A stretch of DNA of 64,000 nt, from assembly GCF_014137995.1 (NCBI RefSeq), contig NZ_JACGWV010000001.1, forward strand, positions 2,542,001 through 2,606,000, read 5' to 3'. The notes under the pieces are model-generated. The model was not told where the DNA came from and did no database searches. It was given only the letters and a program-made list of their open reading frames with translations. The translations under genes were made by a program, and so were the position numbers. This stretch comes from Promicromonospora sukumoe. Its GTDB lineage: Bacteria > Actinomycetota > Actinomycetes > Actinomycetales > Cellulomonadaceae. Each line of letters starts with the position of its first letter. Within the stretch, counting starts at the first letter, position 1. This document shows, piece after piece, positions 9,138 to 17,692 of the stretch.

Positions 9138-9173
9138 ACGGCCCGGGCCCTCTACGGGGCCCGGGCCGTCTTT
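9138..9173. terminator. Bidirectional intrinsic terminator
   Basis: Perfect 13-base stem (ACGGCCCGGGCCC / GGGCCCGGGCCGT) with a 6-base loop, followed by CTTT. It lies between the convergent GH87 and permease genes and can serve both. Confidence 0.85.
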
Positions 9174-9184
9174 CCGACGTCGGG

Positions 9185-10018
9185 CTACTTGCCGCCGGTC
9201 GTGGCGATCCCCTGGACGATGTACTTCTGCCCGAGCAGGAACACCACGAACACCGGCACCAGGCTGACGACCGACATCGCGAACAGCGGCCCCCAGCTGC
9301 TGGCGCTGGTGGAGTCGACCAGCGAGCGCAGCGCGACCGACGTGCTGAACATCGCCGGGTCGGTGAGGTAGATGAGCTGGGTGAAGAAGTCGTTCCAGGT
9401 CCAGATGAACGTGAAGATCGTGGTGGTCACCAGGGCCGGCCGCATGAGCGGCAGCAGGATCTGGGCGTAGATCCGGAAGAACCCGGCGCCGTCGATCCGG
9501 GCGGCCTCGTCGAGCTCGCGCGGGATGCCGCGGATGAACTGGACCATGAGGAACACGAAGAACGCGTCCGTGGCGAGCAGCTTGGGCACGATGAGCGGCC
9601 AGAACGTGTTGACCCAGCCGAGCTGGGAGAAGATCACGTACTGCGGCACGATCACGACGTGGATCGGCAGCATGATCGTGAGCAGCATGATGCCGAAGAA
9701 CACGCGCCGTCCGCGGAACCGCAGGCGGGCGAACGCGTAGGCCGCCATCGAGCAGGAGACCAGGTTGCCGACGATGGCGCCCAGCGCGATGAGGCTGGAG
9801 TTGACCAGGTACCGGCTGAACGGCAGGCCGGCGCTGTCCCAGCCCTCGACGAAGTTGGCGAGGTCGTCGCCCACGGGCCACAGGCCGGGCGACGTGAAGA
9901 TGTCCGGCTCGTCTCGGACGGCGCTGACCAGCATCCAGGCCAGCGGGTAGGTCATCGCCAGCCCGATCAGGATGACGACGAGGTGCTTGCTTGCGGTCTT
10001 GAGCGCGTCAGTCGTCAT
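9185..10018 (-). CDS. Sugar ABC transporter permease (MalG-type), sulfatase operon
   Basis: 277-residue membrane permease. Hydrophobic helices start at about residue 13, and the EAA loop reads DEAARIDGAGFFRIYAQILLP. The C terminus (KYIVQGIATTGGK) is typical of MalG-like permeases. It is the last gene of the operon sulfatase-SBP-permease-permease and overlaps the upstream permease by 11 bases. No ATPase subunit follows; a strong terminator lies immediately downstream. Confidence 0.92.
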   Translation of the reverse strand: MTTDALKTASKHLVVILIGLAMTYPLAWMLVSAVRDEPDIFTSPGLWPVGDDLANFVEGWDSAGLPFSRYLVNSSLIALGAIVGNLVSCSMAAYAFARLRFRGRRVFFGIMLLTIMLPIHVVIVPQYVIFSQLGWVNTFWPLIVPKLLATDAFFVFLMVQFIRGIPRELDEAARIDGAGFFRIYAQILLPLMRPALVTTTIFTFIWTWNDFFTQLIYLTDPAMFSTSVALRSLVDSTSASSWGPLFAMSVVSLVPVFVVFLLGQKYIVQGIATTGGK

Positions 10019-10949
10019 AGAACACCCAGAATCGTGAGGCCCAGAAGTTGATGGCGGTGAACGCGGCGACGATCACCAGCAGCACCCAGGCCATGGCGGA
10101 CGCGTACCCCATCTGGAAGTTCCCGAAGCCGGTCTGATAGAGGTACAGCGTGAAGAACATGGTCGCGTCGGAGGGGCCACCGGTGCCCCCGGACACGATG
10201 AAGGCCTGCGTGAACGCCTGGAACGCGTGGATGATCTGCAGCACCACGTTGAAGAAGATGATCGGCGTGATCATCGGCAGCGTGATCCGCGCGAACCGCG
10301 CCCAGCGCCCGGCGCCGTCGACGGCCGCCGCCTCGTAGAGCGAGACCGGCACCTGCCGCAGGCCGGCCAGGAAGATGACCATCGGGGCGCCGAAGGTCCA
10401 GACGTTGAGCACCACGAGCGTGCCGAGCGCGGTGTCGGGGTCGGCCACCCAGGCGGGGGCGTCGTGCACGCCGAGCAGCGCGAGCCCCTGGTTGACCAGG
10501 CCGTCCGCGCCGAACAGGCGCCGCCACAGCACGGCAACGGCCACGGACCCGCCCAGCAGCGAGGGCAGGTAGTACACCGACCGGTAGAAGGCCAGGCCGC
10601 GCATCCCCCGGTTGAGCACCACCGCGATGCCCAGGGCGGCGGCGAGCTGCAGCGGCACGGAGACGAACACGTAGGCGAAGGTGACGCCCAGCGAGTTGAG
10701 CAGGCGTTCGTCGTCGAGCATCTGCACGTAGTTGTCCAGCCCGAGGAACTCGGGCGGCTGGAGCAGGTTGTAGTCCGTGAGCGAGACGTAGAGCGAGGCG
10801 ACCATGGGCCCGGCCGTGATGAGCACGAGGCCCGCGAGCCACGGCACCAGGAAGAGGTAGGCGGCGCGCTCCTCCTTGCGGGCGGCCTCGCTCAGGACCT
10901 GGGACTTCTCCTGCTTGCGCAGGGTGCGCAGCTCGCCGAGCGCGCTCAT
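10008..10949 (-). CDS. Sugar ABC transporter permease (MalF-type), sulfatase operon
   Basis: 313 residues with an N-terminal charged segment (MSALGELRTLRKQEKSQ), about six transmembrane helices and the ATPase-docking loop YEAAAVDGAGRWARFARITLP. Its ATG overlaps the SBP stop by four bases. It partners the 9185-10018 permease to form the import channel. Confidence 0.92.
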   Translation of the reverse strand: MSALGELRTLRKQEKSQVLSEAARKEERAAYLFLVPWLAGLVLITAGPMVASLYVSLTDYNLLQPPEFLGLDNYVQMLDDERLLNSLGVTFAYVFVSVPLQLAAALGIAVVLNRGMRGLAFYRSVYYLPSLLGGSVAVAVLWRRLFGADGLVNQGLALLGVHDAPAWVADPDTALGTLVVLNVWTFGAPMVIFLAGLRQVPVSLYEAAAVDGAGRWARFARITLPMITPIIFFNVVLQIIHAFQAFTQAFIVSGGTGGPSDATMFFTLYLYQTGFGNFQMGYASAMAWVLLVIVAAFTAINFWASRFWVFYDD

Positions 10950-12241
10950 CGCAGCACCCGCGCGGACTGCTCGAAGAACTCGGTGGCGGCGTCGGACACG
11001 CCCGCCTCGCCGAAGCCGATGTCCTGCCCGAGCTTGGTGAACAGGCTGAGCAGCTCGTTGTAGCCCAGCGGCCAGGCCGGGGGCGCGGGCGGGACGACGT
11101 CGGCGACACGGCCCACGTAGTCGACGGCGCGCTGCTCCGCCGACCCGGCGTCCAGGTCCAGCAGGTCGATCGCGCGCTGCGACGGCGGCACCCCGAGCAC
11201 GATGCCGAGGGCGCGGATCGCGTCGTCGTCGTTCACGAGGAAGTCGATGATCCGGGCCGCCTCGTCGGGCTGCGAGCTCGTCGAGGCGATGGACCAGAAG
11301 TCGAGGCACTTGACGAACAGGCCCGAGGTTCCGGTGCCGGCGGTGGGCGGCGTCAGGATGTCGAGCGGGCCGTCGAGGAACGGCTGCACGAACGCGACCT
11401 GCTGCACCCAGCCGAAGCCCACCGGGGTGGTGCCCTTGGCCAGCGGCCAGGTGTCGAAGCCCGCGACCTCGGCCGACACGGCCGCCGGGGGCGCGCCGCG
11501 GTGTGCGCGCAGATCGTGCCAGTAGGCCCACCACTCCTCGAGCACGCCCTGGTCGAACGCGAGGTTCGAGCCGTCCGGCGTGAACATCTCGGTGCCGTGC
11601 TCGCGCACGTACGACTCGAAGAGCTGGAGGCTGCCGCCCTGGTCCATGGACCCGTAGACGTCGTCGCGCGCGGCGCCGACCTCCTTGGCCCAGGTGCCGA
11701 AGTCGGCCCAGGTCCACGACTCGTCGACGTCGGGCACGCCGAGCGCGGCGACCAGGTCGCGGTTGACGAACGCGGCGTTGGCGATGGAGCTCTGGCTGAT
11801 GCCGTAGTAGGTGCCGTCGATGCGGGCGCTGTCGGCGATGTCGGGGGCCATGTCGTCGATGTGGATCGCCGGGCCGGACGTGCCGGTCTTGCCGAGGTAG
11901 GGCGACAGGTCGGTCAGGGCGCCCCGGTCGGCGTAGTCGGCGAGGTAGCTCATGGACATGCGCATCACGTCCGGGGCGGAGCGGCCGGCCGTCTGGGTGG
12001 CGAGGCGGTCCCAGTAGTCGTCGAACGCCGAGAACTGCGCGACGACGTCGACGTCCGGGTGCTTGGTGCCGTAGAGCCGGACCAGCTCCTGCATGGCCTC
12101 GTGGACCGGGTCGCCCCCGTACCAGCTCAGGCCGGGTTTGCCGGGCGGGGAACCCTTCGGGCCGCAGGCCGCGAGGGACGCCGCGGCCAGGCCGGCGAGC
12201 GTCACGCCGAGGAGCTGGCGGCGGGTGAGGTCGGGGGTCAT
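10946..12241 (-). CDS. Sugar ABC transporter substrate-binding lipoprotein, sulfatase operon
   Basis: 431 residues. The signal sequence has a twin-arginine-like TRRQLLG and the lipobox LAAC, so it is a membrane-anchored extracellular binding protein. The mature part looks like a family-1 solute-binding protein, with GLSWYGGDPVHEAMQELVRL near the start and several Trp residues likely to stack on sugar. The ATG at 12241 overlaps the stop of the sulfatase gene (ATGA), so the two are translationally coupled. The co-encoded sulfatase suggests the ligand is a sulfated oligosaccharide or its desulfated product; that is inference. Confidence 0.9.
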   Translation of the reverse strand: MTPDLTRRQLLGVTLAGLAAASLAACGPKGSPPGKPGLSWYGGDPVHEAMQELVRLYGTKHPDVDVVAQFSAFDDYWDRLATQTAGRSAPDVMRMSMSYLADYADRGALTDLSPYLGKTGTSGPAIHIDDMAPDIADSARIDGTYYGISQSSIANAAFVNRDLVAALGVPDVDESWTWADFGTWAKEVGAARDDVYGSMDQGGSLQLFESYVREHGTEMFTPDGSNLAFDQGVLEEWWAYWHDLRAHRGAPPAAVSAEVAGFDTWPLAKGTTPVGFGWVQQVAFVQPFLDGPLDILTPPTAGTGTSGLFVKCLDFWSIASTSSQPDEAARIIDFLVNDDDAIRALGIVLGVPPSQRAIDLLDLDAGSAEQRAVDYVGRVADVVPPAPPAWPLGYNELLSLFTKLGQDIGFGEAGVSDAATEFFEQSARVLR

Positions 12242-13755
12242 GCGGGGGCTCCACCTTCCTGCTCGGCTCCCGGCGGGTCGAAGACCCAGTTGTGGGGCGC
12301 GCGCTTGGCCGTGTACGCGCCGGTGGGCAGCTCGTCCTGCGCGCGCAGCATCCACTGCGTCAGGCGCCACAGCAGGTCGGCGCGGGCGGTGGCGTACGCG
12401 GGGTCGTCGAACAGGTCGTGCACCTCGGTCGGGTCGGCGGCGAGGTCGTACAGCTCGCCGCCGCCGTCGCTGTGCACGACGAGCTTGAGGTCGCCGTGAC
12501 GCAGCATCCGCGAGCGCCCGCTCTGGGTGACGGTGTTGAGCTCGTCGAACGTGCGGCCCTCGTACGGGAAGTGCAGGGGCGGGCGTTCGTCGGCGCCGTA
12601 GGTGAGGCCGCCGAAGCCGCGCTCGGCGTAGAGGTCGTCGAACTCGCGGGAGGTGCGGTCGCCGTCGAGCAGGAGCGGCGCGAGGCTGCGGCCGGTGACG
12701 CCGTCCGGGATGGCGGAGCCGACGAGCTCGGCGATCGTGGGCAGGATGTCCACGATCGAGACCAGCTCGCCGCGGGTGCGGGCGGCGACCGGTCCCCCGC
12801 TGAGGAAGAACGGGATGCGCATCAGCACCTCGGGCAGGCCGGCGCCCTTGCGCTGGAGGCCGTACTCGGCCACGTAGTCGCCGTGGTCGCTGACCATGAC
12901 GACCAGCACATCGTCGCCGAGGGTGGCCCAGACGTGCTCCATGAGGCGGCGCACCTGGTCGTCGAGCAGGCGGAGCTGGCCGCAGTAGTTGGCGCGGTAG
13001 CGGGCGCGTTCGTCGTCGTACCCGGGGCGCTTCTCCTCGACCAGGTCGCGGAGCCAGGCCCAGTGCCCGCCCTTGGCGGTCGCGACGTCGGGGCCGTGCA
13101 GGCGCTCGGGGATCTCGTCGGCGGAGAACAGGCTGAAGTACGGCTCGGGCACCTGGTAGGGGTTGTGCGGCTCGGGGAAGGAGACCCAGAGGAAGGTGGG
13201 CTGGGGTTGCTGGGCCGCTTGCTCGGCGGCCTCGGTGACGGCCTCGACCGCGTCGGAGACGATGCGGTACGGGAGGGAGTCCTCCAGGGGGAACGGCGTC
13301 GGCTCGGGGGCGACGCCGTGGTCGAGCTCGTCGAGCCAGCGGTCGAAGGCCTCGTGCCCGGGCGTGTGCTGCGGTCCGCCGGTGTGCCAGTACGGGCCGC
13401 GGTAGGCGTCGAAGTCGTCGGGGCCGCGGTGCATGTGGGGCTTGCCCGCGAAGATGCGGCGGTAGCCGGCCTCCCCCAGCACGTCGAGCAGGTCCCGGTC
13501 GTACCGCGCGGAGCCGGGCGTGCTGTTCTGCGTCACGCCGTGCGCCGACGGGTACCGCCCGGTCAGCAGGCTCACGCGGGCCGGGACGCACAGCGGCGAG
13601 CTGGTGTAGCCCCGCTGGAAGTCGGTGCCGCGGGCGGCGAGCTCGTCGAGGAACGGGGTGGTGTCCACCGGGAACCCCGACCGGGCGGACAGGTCGGCCC
13701 GGTGCTGGTCGGTCATGATCAGGACGATGTGCGGCGTGGTCGCCGGCGGTTCCAT
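12238..13755 (-). CDS. Type I sulfatase (formylglycine-dependent)
   Basis: 505 residues. The active-site motif CVPARVSLLTGR begins at Cys56 and matches C-x-P-x-R, whose Cys is converted to formylglycine by a generating enzyme that is not encoded here. Metal-binding regions MTDQHRAD near the N terminus and VSDHGDY in the middle are present. The family removes sulfate esters from carbohydrates and other substrates. There is no signal peptide, so it should act inside the cell after import. It is the first gene of the operon, transcribed toward the SBP and permeases, with GAGAGG before the ATG. It is divergent from a LacI regulator with two operators between them. Confidence 0.9.
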   Translation of the reverse strand: MEPPATTPHIVLIMTDQHRADLSARSGFPVDTTPFLDELAARGTDFQRGYTSSPLCVPARVSLLTGRYPSAHGVTQNSTPGSARYDRDLLDVLGEAGYRRIFAGKPHMHRGPDDFDAYRGPYWHTGGPQHTPGHEAFDRWLDELDHGVAPEPTPFPLEDSLPYRIVSDAVEAVTEAAEQAAQQPQPTFLWVSFPEPHNPYQVPEPYFSLFSADEIPERLHGPDVATAKGGHWAWLRDLVEEKRPGYDDERARYRANYCGQLRLLDDQVRRLMEHVWATLGDDVLVVMVSDHGDYVAEYGLQRKGAGLPEVLMRIPFFLSGGPVAARTRGELVSIVDILPTIAELVGSAIPDGVTGRSLAPLLLDGDRTSREFDDLYAERGFGGLTYGADERPPLHFPYEGRTFDELNTVTQSGRSRMLRHGDLKLVVHSDGGGELYDLAADPTEVHDLFDDPAYATARADLLWRLTQWMLRAQDELPTGAYTAKRAPHNWVFDPPGAEQEGGAPA

Positions 13756-13804
13756 GGGTGCCTCTCACGGTGGGCGGTGCGACACCGTGGGAGCGGCCCG
13801 AGCT

Positions 13805-13818
13805 TTGCCACGATGCAA
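13805..13818. promoter_or_regulatory. LacI-type operator copy 1 (TTGC-N6-GCAA)
   Basis: TTGCCACGATGCAA is an inverted TTGC/GCAA site 50 bases upstream of the sulfatase start. It is nearly identical to the site at 13849-13862. Confidence 0.7.
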
Positions 13819-13848
13819 GCGGATCGGCCCGCACACTATCCAGTAGGC

Positions 13849-13862
13849 TTGCCGCGATGCAA
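13849..13862. promoter_or_regulatory. LacI-type operator copy 2 (TTGC-N6-GCAA)
   Basis: TTGCCGCGATGCAA differs from copy 1 at one base and starts 44 bases from it, about four helical turns. Such a pair in a divergent promoter region suits cooperative binding or looping by the LacI protein encoded at 13951. Confidence 0.7.
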
Positions 13863-13950
13863 TAGCAGCGCCGCTGAGCAGGCCGGTCACCGCACGCGGT
13901 CACCGCGAGGCCCCGGCGCCGCCAGTCCGTGCAGGTGCGAGGAGGCCACC

Positions 13951-14946
13951 GTGGGTCGACGCGAAGATGTCGCGCGTCTCGCCGGTGTCTCGGCACGCAC
14001 GGTGTCCAACGTGGTGAGCGGCACCGTCAACGTCGCCGCCGGTACTCGGGCGCGCGTGCTCGCCGCCATCGAGGAGCTCGACTACCGGCCGAGCGAGATC
14101 GGTCGGATGCTGCGGTCCGGCCGCACCGGGATGGCCGCGCTCGTGGTGCCCGACCTGGACAACCCCTACTTCGCGGAGCTGGCCCGCACCCTCAGCGAGG
14201 CCGCCCGCCGTCAGGGATACTCGCTCATGATCGAGCAGACCGACGGCGTCCGGGAGCGGGAGCGCGAGCTGCTCGCCCGCGCCGACACCAAGGCGATCTT
14301 CGACGGCCTCATCGTCAGCGCGCTCAGCCTGACCGACGACGACCTGAGCCGGGCGTCCCGCACCCAGCGTCCCGTGGTGCTGCTGGGCGAGGAGCCGCAC
14401 CCCGGCTTCGACCACGTGCACATCGACAACTTCGTGGCGGCACGCGAGGCCGTCGAGCACCTGCTCGCCACCGGACGCGAGCACATCGTGGCCGTCGGCG
14501 CCCAGCGCACCCCGCAGTCCTCCAGCTCGCTGCGGCTGGCCGGCTTCGAGGCCGCGATGAGCGCCGCACCGCACGCCTCGGCCGACGTCGCCTACGTGGA
14601 CACGTTCACCCGCCGCGGCGGGGCCGACGCGACCCGGGCCCTCCTGCGCGGCGCCACCCTGCCCGACGCCCTGTTCTGCTTCTCCGACCTGATCGCGCTC
14701 GGCGCCCTGCGCGCCCTGCACGACGCCGGTGTCTCCGTGCCCGAACAGGTGGCCGTCGTCGGCTTCGACGACATCGAGGACGGCCGGTACGGCAACCCCA
14801 GCCTCACGACGATCTCGCCGGACAAGGCGGCGATCTCGGAGGCCGCGATCGACGCGCTGGTTCGGCGGATCGACGGGGACGACCGCGAGGCGGTGCGGGT
14901 CATCGCGCCGCACCGCCTGGTCCAGCGGGAGAGCACGGGAGCGTAG
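13951..14946 (+). CDS. LacI-family repressor of the sulfatase operon
   Basis: 331 residues from a GTG at 13951 preceded by GCGAGGAGG. The HTH is at the extreme N terminus (GRREDVARLAGVSARTVSNV), followed by the hinge PSEIGRMLRSGRTGM and an effector domain with VVGFDDIEDGRYGNPSLTTI. It is divergent from the sulfatase/ABC operon, and the two repeated TTGC-N6-GCAA sites between them are its likely binding sites. Confidence 0.9.
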   Translation: MGRREDVARLAGVSARTVSNVVSGTVNVAAGTRARVLAAIEELDYRPSEIGRMLRSGRTGMAALVVPDLDNPYFAELARTLSEAARRQGYSLMIEQTDGVRERERELLARADTKAIFDGLIVSALSLTDDDLSRASRTQRPVVLLGEEPHPGFDHVHIDNFVAAREAVEHLLATGREHIVAVGAQRTPQSSSSLRLAGFEAAMSAAPHASADVAYVDTFTRRGGADATRALLRGATLPDALFCFSDLIALGALRALHDAGVSVPEQVAVVGFDDIEDGRYGNPSLTTISPDKAAISEAAIDALVRRIDGDDREAVRVIAPHRLVQRESTGA

Positions 14947-15043
14947 CGCGGGGTCGCAGCGCGGCCTGGCCGGCTCGCCCCGCTCTCTGTGCCCGGGCTC
15001 GTCCGTCCGACGTGTCGCGCCCGGCTCGTCGCAGCCGACCGCC

Positions 15044-16939
15044 TCACGCCCCGGCCGGTGCGGGCTCCTCCTGACCCGAGACAGAGACGCTGCCCGTGAC
15101 GCTCGCGTCCAGCCGCAGCGCCGCGACGAGCTCGCGGTAGAGCTCGTCCGTCTCCAGCAGCTCGGTGTGCCGGCCGACCGCCCGGACCCGGCCGCGCTCC
15201 AGCAGCACGATCTGGTCGGCGTCCATGACCGTCGAGATCCGGTGCGCGATCGTCACGACGGCCCCGGTGCTCGCGACGTCCCGGATCGCCTCCGCCAGCG
15301 CCGCCTCGGTGAGCCCGTCGAGCTGCGCCGTCGCCTCGTCGAGCAGCAGGATCTCCGGCCGGGCCACCAGCGCGCGGGCCACCGCGACCCGCTGACGCTC
15401 GCCGCCCGAGAGCTGCGACGCGCTCACCTCGGTGTCCAGCCCGTCCGGCAGCACCGCGACCCGGTCGGTGAGCCGCAGCGCGTCGACCGCGGCCCGGATC
15501 TGCGCGTCGGTGGCGCCCGGGGCGGCGTAGGCGAGGTTCTCGCGCAGCGTGCCCGGCACGATCGGGGTGTCCTGCTCCACGTAGGCGATCCGGGACCGGA
15601 TCTGGTCCGTGGTCCAGTCGGCGTAGGGGCGCCCGTCGAGCTCGACCCGGCCGGTCTCAGGGCTGAGGAACCGGAGCAGCAGGGACATGATCGTCGTCTT
15701 GCCGGCGCCCGACGGGCCCACGATCGCGGTATGCCCCCGGCGCGGCACGTCGATGCTCACGCCGTCGAGGGCCGGAGGACGGCCGTCGTCCACACCGCCC
15801 TCGCCCGGGTACCGGTAGGTGACCTCGCGCAGCCGGACCAGTGACGACTCGCCCCCGCTGCCGGGCTCGGCGCCCGACGCACCCGCCGCGGCAGCGGCGT
15901 CGTCGTCCGCCTCCAGGCGCATCTCCTCGACCTCGCTGATGCGAGCGGCGGCCGCGAGGCCGGACTGCAGCGACGTGAGCGACATCGTCAGGAGCATGAC
16001 GGGCATCATGAGCTGGAACACGTAGAGCAGGAACGCGACGAGCGTGCTGACCGTGATGGCGTCGGTCGAGACGCGCCACGCCCCGACGCCGAGCAGCAGC
16101 ATCACGGCCAGGTTGACCGCCACGCCGGTGATGGTCCAGGACACGTTCTCGAGCTTGACGGCGCGGATACCGCTGCGGGCCGACGCCTCGGCGTGCGCGG
16201 AGACCCGGCCGGTCTCGCGCGACTCGGCACGGGCCGACTTCACGGTGCGCAGCGCCCGGATCACGCCTTCGAGGCGGCCGCCGAGGGCACCGACGTGCTC
16301 CTGCGCCTCCTGCTGCGCCCGGGACAGCCGGGGCATGAGCGCGACGACGCTGATGCCGGCCACGATCAGCACGGCCACGGTCACGCCGAGCAGCACGACG
16401 TCGAGGTAGGCCATCAGCACGATCGCGCCGACCAGGCCGATGATCCCGTTGACGAAGTTGACCACGCTCGACGTCGTCGCCTCGCGGATGAGCAGCGTGT
16501 CCGAGGTGACGCGGGTGACGAGCTCGCCGGGCTGGCGCGCGGTCACCTCCGGCACGCGGGCGTGCAGCAGGTGGCGCACCAGCCCCGTGCGGGCCGCCAG
16601 GATGATCCGCTCGGCCAGGGTGCCGAGCATGATGCCCTGGACCAGCCCCACGACCGTGCCGGCCACGAGCAGGACCGCGAGGATCGTGATCGGGGTGGCC
16701 AGCGACGCGGAGGCCTCCAGCCCGTCGAGCACCGCCTTGGTCACGAGCGGCGTCGCCAGCTCGGTGGCCGTGCCGATCGCGCCGAGGACGAGCGCCACCA
16801 CCAGCACCGCCTTGTGCGGACGCGCGTAGGCCCACAGCGCCCGGACCTTGTCCCGGGTGCTGCGCTCACCGGCTCCCGCGGGGCGGCGCACGCCGTCCTG
16901 CTCGCCGACCGTCCCCGTCTGTGGTCTTCCGTCTGACAC
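15044..16939 (-). CDS. ABC exporter, fused membrane and ATPase domains
   Basis: 631 residues from a GTG at 16939 that follows GGAGCGG; an in-frame ATG at 17044 would place the TetR operator inside the gene and is less likely. The N-terminal half has six transmembrane helices of the type I exporter fold (about residues 40-340). The C-terminal ATPase carries Walker A GPSGAGKTT, signature LSGGERQRV and Walker B ILLLDEAT followed by the H-loop IAHR. Such half-transporters dimerise and export drugs, lipids or peptides. The divergent TetR gene and a perfect palindrome between them suggest inducible multidrug efflux. The substrate is unknown. Confidence 0.9.
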   Translation of the reverse strand: MSDGRPQTGTVGEQDGVRRPAGAGERSTRDKVRALWAYARPHKAVLVVALVLGAIGTATELATPLVTKAVLDGLEASASLATPITILAVLLVAGTVVGLVQGIMLGTLAERIILAARTGLVRHLLHARVPEVTARQPGELVTRVTSDTLLIREATTSSVVNFVNGIIGLVGAIVLMAYLDVVLLGVTVAVLIVAGISVVALMPRLSRAQQEAQEHVGALGGRLEGVIRALRTVKSARAESRETGRVSAHAEASARSGIRAVKLENVSWTITGVAVNLAVMLLLGVGAWRVSTDAITVSTLVAFLLYVFQLMMPVMLLTMSLTSLQSGLAAAARISEVEEMRLEADDDAAAAAGASGAEPGSGGESSLVRLREVTYRYPGEGGVDDGRPPALDGVSIDVPRRGHTAIVGPSGAGKTTIMSLLLRFLSPETGRVELDGRPYADWTTDQIRSRIAYVEQDTPIVPGTLRENLAYAAPGATDAQIRAAVDALRLTDRVAVLPDGLDTEVSASQLSGGERQRVAVARALVARPEILLLDEATAQLDGLTEAALAEAIRDVASTGAVVTIAHRISTVMDADQIVLLERGRVRAVGRHTELLETDELYRELVAALRLDASVTGSVSVSGQEEPAPAGA

Positions 16940-17025
16940 GTCACCGCTCCGTCCGCTCGCAGTCCGCTCGGACTGCCGGTCCTCGCCGCTCGGTCGAGCC
17001 GCCGTCCTACAGGTGCGATCCATTC

Positions 17026-17043
17026 TGCGACACCACTGTCGCA
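17026..17043. promoter_or_regulatory. TetR-type operator
   Basis: TGCGACA-CCAC-TGTCGCA is a perfect 7-base inverted repeat with a 4-base centre. It lies between the divergent exporter and TetR genes, just upstream of a TTGTGC (17057-17062) / TAACCT (17080-17085) promoter that has 17-base spacing. Confidence 0.75.
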
Positions 17044-17056
17044 TTTCGCAACCGTA

Positions 17057-17085
17057 TTGTGCCGCGCCGGGCGACGGCCTAACCT
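17057..17085 (+). promoter_or_regulatory. Promoter of TetR gene giving a leaderless transcript
   Basis: The -35 TTGTGC and -10 TAACCT are 17 bases apart. The -10 ends six bases before the GTG start at 17092, so transcription would begin at or next to the start codon. No Shine-Dalgarno sequence is present. Confidence 0.6.
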
Positions 17086-17091
17086 CGGCCT

Positions 17092-17655
17092 GTGACGACC
17101 ACCGAGCAGAACGAGCGCGGCGCGCGGGCCCGCACGAGGTCGGCGGTGCTGGACGCGGCCGCGGCCGCGTGGGCCCACGACTTCTCGGCCTCGCTGAGCG
17201 CCATCGCCCTGCGCGCCGACGTCAGCCGCTCGACCCTGCACCGCTACTTCACGGACCGCCAGGCGCTCATCGACGCCCTGCTGCTCGACTCGCTGGCGCG
17301 TCTGGAGACGTCGGACGATGGCGCGGAGGCCGCCCAGCCGGCCATCGAGGTCCTGGAGCACTTCCTGCGCGCCGGGGTCGAGATGGGCGACCGCGTCATC
17401 TTCCTGTTCGCCGACCCGAACAGGTTCGAGGGCAACCCCCACTGGTCCGCCGACGACGGCGACGAGGAGATGCGGGCGCTCGTCGACCGCGCCCGCGCCG
17501 AGGGCGCGATCGGCACGGGCATCCCGACGTCGTGGGCCCTCAACCTGTTCTACGCGCTGCTCTACACGGCCGCCGAGGTCAGCAACCAGGACCTGCCCCG
17601 GCACGTTGCCGCAGACCTCGCCGTGCAGTCGTTCCGGCGCGGCGTGGCGCCCTGA
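17092..17655 (+). CDS. TetR-family transcriptional regulator
   Basis: 187 residues. The N-terminal HTH region reads RSAVLDAAAAAWAHDFSASL then RADVSRSTLHRYFTDRQALI, the TetR DNA-binding fold. The C-terminal ligand domain is not specific enough to name an inducer. It is divergent from the ABC exporter gene and probably represses it through the palindrome at 17026-17043. It appears to be translated from a leaderless mRNA. Confidence 0.9.
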   Translation: MTTTEQNERGARARTRSAVLDAAAAAWAHDFSASLSAIALRADVSRSTLHRYFTDRQALIDALLLDSLARLETSDDGAEAAQPAIEVLEHFLRAGVEMGDRVIFLFADPNRFEGNPHWSADDGDEEMRALVDRARAEGAIGTGIPTSWALNLFYALLYTAAEVSNQDLPRHVAADLAVQSFRRGVAP

Positions 17656-17678
17656 CCCGAGGCACGGCCCGGGTCAGG
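17651..17678. terminator. Hairpin between convergent TetR and oxidoreductase genes
   Basis: CCTGACCCG and CGGGTCAGG form a perfect 9-base stem with a 10-base loop overlapping the TetR stop codon. There is no U-tract, so termination is only probable. Confidence 0.5.
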
Positions 17679-17692
17679 GCGCGAGCCGCAGA

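Noticed and set aside
10946..13996. A 1016-codon minus-strand frame across the sulfatase gene
   Set aside because: Real coding in this frame is only the SBP (10946-12241). The upstream part is an out-of-frame read of the sulfatase gene, which has a clear active-site motif in its own frame.
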